A stretch of DNA of 64,000 nucleotides from CATQHP01 sp965214915. GTDB lineage: Bacteria > Acidobacteriota > Terriglobia > Bryobacterales > UBA6623. Below the pieces are notes generated by a model that saw only the letters and a program-made list of their open reading frames with translations, ran no database searches and was not told the origin of the DNA. The stretch spans positions 1,302,001-1,366,000 of the forward strand of contig CBDCCP010000002.1 in NCBI GenBank assembly GCA_965214915.1, in the 5' to 3' direction. Made by a program: the position numbers and the translations under genes. Positions 61,498 through 64,000 of the stretch are shown one piece after another; positions within the stretch are counted from its first letter, which is position 1; every line of letters begins with the position of its first letter.

Positions 61498-63051
61498 ATG
61501 TCCGAGAACAAACCCTTCGTCCTGACCATCATGGACGGTTGGGGGCACAACCCGAGTCCGCTGAACAATGCGGTGGCGATGGCCCGTACGCCCAATTTCG
61601 ACCGCCTTTGGGCCTCCTGGCCGCATACTCTGCTGCGCACGGACGGCCCTTTCGTCGGCCTGCCCGACGGTCAGATGGGCAACAGCGAAGTCGGCCACCT
61701 CAATATCGGAGCAGGCCGCATCGTGCAAATGGACATCACCCGCATCGACGAGGCGATCGCCTCCGGAGCGATCTTCGACAACCCCGCCCTGAAGGAGGCG
61801 ATGGCGCGCGGCCGCCCGCGAAGCCTGCACCTGCTCGGCCTCGTCAGCGACGGCGGCGTGCATGCGCAATTGAGCCACCTGTTCGCCCTGCTGGAGATGG
61901 CGAAACGTGAAAGCGTGGCCAACGTCTACGTCCACTGCTTCACCGACGGCCGCGACACGCCGCCCGAAAGCGGCGCCGGCTTCATCGCGCAATTGCAGGC
62001 GCGGATGACCGCTCTGGGCGCCGGGAAGATCGCTTCCGTCAGCGGCCGCTATTACGCCATGGACCGCGACAAGCGCTGGGAGCGCGTGGAAAAGGCTTAC
62101 CGCGCGATCGTCCTGGCGGAGGGAATTCGCGCCGCCGACCCCGCCGCCGCGGTGCGGGCATCCTACGCTGCCGGGGTCACCGACGAGTTCATCGAGCCCG
62201 TCGTCATCGTCGATTCCGCCGGGCGGCCGACGGGCGCGGTGCGCGACGGCGACGCCGTCGTTTTCTTCAACTTCCGCGCCGACCGCGCGCGCCAGATGAC
62301 GCTGGCGCTCAACGACCCGGCAACCGCTCTGCCCGGCAATCCCGCGAGGCGGCAAAACCTGCATTACGTCACCATGACCGAGTACGACAGGAATTACGCG
62401 TACCCGATCGTGCTTCCTCCGGAGTTCCCGGACAGGACTCTCGGTGAAATCTGCGAAAACGAGGGCCTGCCCAACCTGCGCACCGCGGAAACCGAAAAGT
62501 ATCCGCACGTGACCTATTTCTTCAACGGCGGACGGGAAAAGCCCTACGGCGGCGAAGAACGCGAGATGGCGCCCTCGCCCAAGGTCGCCACCTACGATCT
62601 CCAGCCGGAAATGAGCGCCGCGGAGGTGTGCGACATTGTCGTCCGGGGCATCGAGAGCGGGGCATTCGATCTGATTGTGGTCAACTTCGCGAACGGCGAC
62701 ATGGTGGGCCACACGGGCGTTATCCCCGCGGCGGTCAAAGCATGCGAGACGGTCGACGGCTGCTTGGGGCGCATCGAATCCGCGCTCAAGCGCACGGGCG
62801 GGCAATGGATCGTGACCGCCGACCACGGCAACGCCGACCTGCTGATCGACCCGGCGACGGGCGAGCCGCACACCTACCACACGACTTTCCCCGTACCTTT
62901 CATCCTGGCCGGCGAGTTCCGGGGAGAGTTGCGCTCGGGCGGATCGCTGCGCGACATTGCGCCGACCATTCTCGGCTGCCTCGGCATCGCCAAGCCGGCC
63001 GAAATGACCGGACGGGATCTACGCAGCCCGGACGCAATCAAGAGCCGCTGA
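61498..63051 (+). CDS. gpmI: 2,3-bisphosphoglycerate-independent phosphoglycerate mutase
   Basis: This 517-residue protein has the usual length. It has TIMDGWGHNPSPLNNAVAMA, the catalytic serine in QMGNSEVGHLNIG (S63), HCFTDGRDTPPESG, FFNFRADRARQM, MVGHTGVIPAAVKA and TADHGNADLLID, all family signatures with manganese ligands. It interconverts 3- and 2-phosphoglycerate. The start follows a 62-bp gap divergent from the Gfo/Idh gene. A Nudix gene follows after 4 bases. Confidence 0.97.
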   Translation: MSENKPFVLTIMDGWGHNPSPLNNAVAMARTPNFDRLWASWPHTLLRTDGPFVGLPDGQMGNSEVGHLNIGAGRIVQMDITRIDEAIASGAIFDNPALKEAMARGRPRSLHLLGLVSDGGVHAQLSHLFALLEMAKRESVANVYVHCFTDGRDTPPESGAGFIAQLQARMTALGAGKIASVSGRYYAMDRDKRWERVEKAYRAIVLAEGIRAADPAAAVRASYAAGVTDEFIEPVVIVDSAGRPTGAVRDGDAVVFFNFRADRARQMTLALNDPATALPGNPARRQNLHYVTMTEYDRNYAYPIVLPPEFPDRTLGEICENEGLPNLRTAETEKYPHVTYFFNGGREKPYGGEEREMAPSPKVATYDLQPEMSAAEVCDIVVRGIESGAFDLIVVNFANGDMVGHTGVIPAAVKACETVDGCLGRIESALKRTGGQWIVTADHGNADLLIDPATGEPHTYHTTFPVPFILAGEFRGELRSGGSLRDIAPTILGCLGIAKPAEMTGRDLRSPDAIKSR

Positions 63052-63055
63052 GGCG

Positions 63056-63490
63056 ATGCCTCCCTACTCCCGCCGCTTGATTCGCGCCGCCGGCGGCGTC
63101 CTCTGGCGCAGCGCGGACAAGCGGGAAACAGCGGTGATCCGGCGCAGCCGCCATCGACCGGACGAATGCTGCCTGCCCAAGGGCAAGCTCGACGCCGGCG
63201 AGACGTGGGAGGCCGCCGCCTTGCGCGAGGTCCTGGAAGAAACCGGCTGCGAAGCCGCAATCTCCGGGTTCGCCGACGCCGTCGATTATCTTGTGGACAA
63301 CGCGCCCAAGATCGTTGTCTTTTTCGAAATGGTCGCGGTCCGCGAAGGAGGGTTCCAGCCGTCCGGCGAAGTACGCGCCGTCGAGTGGCTCAGCCCCGAG
63401 GCGGCGCTCGAACGGCTGACCTACGACAGCGAGCGGAACGTCCTGAAGAAATGCCTGCAATCCCGCAACCGCGCCAAGGTGTTACTGTAA
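63056..63490 (+). CDS. Nudix hydrolase
   Basis: This 144-residue protein has the Nudix box GKLDAGETWEAAALREVLEE, closed by TGC (G-x5-E-x7-RE-x2-EE-x-G). The short beta sheet around it and the C-terminal DSERNVLKK fit a small MutT/NudA-like hydrolase of nucleoside diphosphate derivatives. The substrate is not predictable. The start is 4 bases after gpmI, so the two form an operon. Confidence 0.9.
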   Translation: MPPYSRRLIRAAGGVLWRSADKRETAVIRRSRHRPDECCLPKGKLDAGETWEAAALREVLEETGCEAAISGFADAVDYLVDNAPKIVVFFEMVAVREGGFQPSGEVRAVEWLSPEAALERLTYDSERNVLKKCLQSRNRAKVLL

Positions 63491-63499
63491 ACCTGTCAT

Positions 63500-64000
63500 G
63501 CGGGCGCTTCCGATTGTCTTCTTGCTTTCCGCAGCCGTTCTATGGGCGCAACCGCGTCCGTCGAATCGGGATGTCGAGCAGTCCGCGCGATTCTTCCAAA
63601 ACAACGACTCCGATGGCGACGGCAAGCTGACGCTCCAGGAATTTCCCGAAAGAAATCGCGGTGCATTCGCGCGGGTCGACAACGACAAGGACGGATTCGT
63701 CACCCCGCAGGAAGACCTTGCCTATCGAAGCCGCTTCAATTGGCGGCGAACCGAGTTGCCGGCCGGCGTCCGCGTTCTCAAGGACATCGTCTATGCCCAG
63801 GCGTCCGAGCAGGAGTTGAAGCTCGACCTCTACTTGCCCGCGAAGCGGCCCGAGAAGCCGCGGCCGCTGATCGTCTGGATTCACGGCGGCGCTTGGCGGG
63901 CGGGCAATAAGAATTCGAATCCCGCCGCGCGGTTCGTCGACGACGGATACATCTCAGCGAGCATCGCCTACCGGCTTAGCCAAACCGCCGTTTTCCCGGC
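63500..64000 (+). CDS. EF-hand plus alpha/beta-hydrolase esterase, cut by window edge
   Basis: This is an open reading frame of 167 codons with no stop before the window ends. It has a signal peptide (MRALPIVFLLSAAVLWAQ), then two adjacent canonical EF-hand calcium loops (DSDGDGKLTLQE and DNDKDGFVTPQE, about residues 38-75). An alpha/beta-hydrolase domain follows, beginning near LKLDLYLPAKRP and containing the oxyanion motif IVWIHGGAW. This matches BD-FAE/carboxylesterase-type secreted enzymes. The nucleophile and the rest are beyond the edge. Confidence 0.85.

Noticed and set aside
1..64000. tRNA genes
   Set aside because: Intergenic regions were checked for the T-loop GTTCGA pattern and cloverleaf arms; none gave a full cloverleaf. 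A small chance of a missed degenerate tRNA remains.

Overview
The window is high-GC DNA with densely packed genes, many of them coupled by ATGA or GTGA stop/start overlaps. The gene content points to an acidobacterium, probably near Bryobacterales/Solibacter. It combines secreted carboxypeptidase-regulatory-like (Ig-fold) proteins, an M61 peptidase with a PDZ domain, DUF4097 and HEAT/anti-sigma proteins beside an ECF sigma factor, formylglycine sulfatases, PQQ and BamB-like beta-propellers, Gfo/Idh/MocA oxidoreductases and SSS symporters. This assignment is an inference from family content; there is no rRNA or other phylogenetic marker beyond rpsO, serS and pnp.

Layout. 1-6.4 kb is a defence-like island on the minus strand: VapB/VapC, then an overlapping three-gene operon (SNF2 helicase with a C-terminal DUF3883-like domain, AAA/ABC-type ATPase, DUF4276-type TOPRIM protein), then a second VapB/VapC pair cut by the window edge. 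6.5-11.8 kb holds two coupled minus-strand groups: formimidoyltransferase with a ThuA-like protein, and CutA with two carboxypeptidase-regulatory-like proteins. 11.9-23.5 kb is mixed: FtsB, M61 peptidase, a tandem-DUF507 protein, aspartate kinase, sulfatase, an outer-membrane protein, a LolC/E-like permease followed by a Wzt-like ATPase, an AlbA_2/HATPase regulator and a histidine phosphatase. 23.6-31.5 kb carries rpsO-pnp, serS and a four-gene envelope module (ECF sigma, HEAT anti-sigma, DUF4097 protein, double-PDZ protein).

31.6-48 kb encodes envelope and nutrient functions: a coiled-coil membrane protein with 33-bp repeats, a beta-lactamase-family/DUF1343 (NamZ-type) fusion, a 56-aa protein, two SSS symporters, a secreted TPR protein, NAD synthetase, a run of beta-propeller, Gfo/Idh and TonB genes, and a sulfatase-membrane protein-symporter group. 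48-64 kb is mostly metabolism: YggX, IlvE, an M50 protease, a PQQ dehydrogenase, a lactate-oxidase-like enzyme, E1 alpha and beta of a 2-oxoacid dehydrogenase, a radical SAM/SPASM protein, serine acetyltransferase, a PqiC-like lipoprotein, a sugar isomerase/epimerase, a second Gfo/Idh protein, phosphoglycerate mutase, a Nudix hydrolase and, at the edge, an EF-hand esterase.

No tRNA, rRNA, CRISPR array or insertion sequence was seen. The strongest candidate for an undescribed system is the helicase-ATPase-TOPRIM operon framed by toxin-antitoxin pairs. The secondary candidate is the sigma/HEAT/DUF4097/PDZ envelope module.
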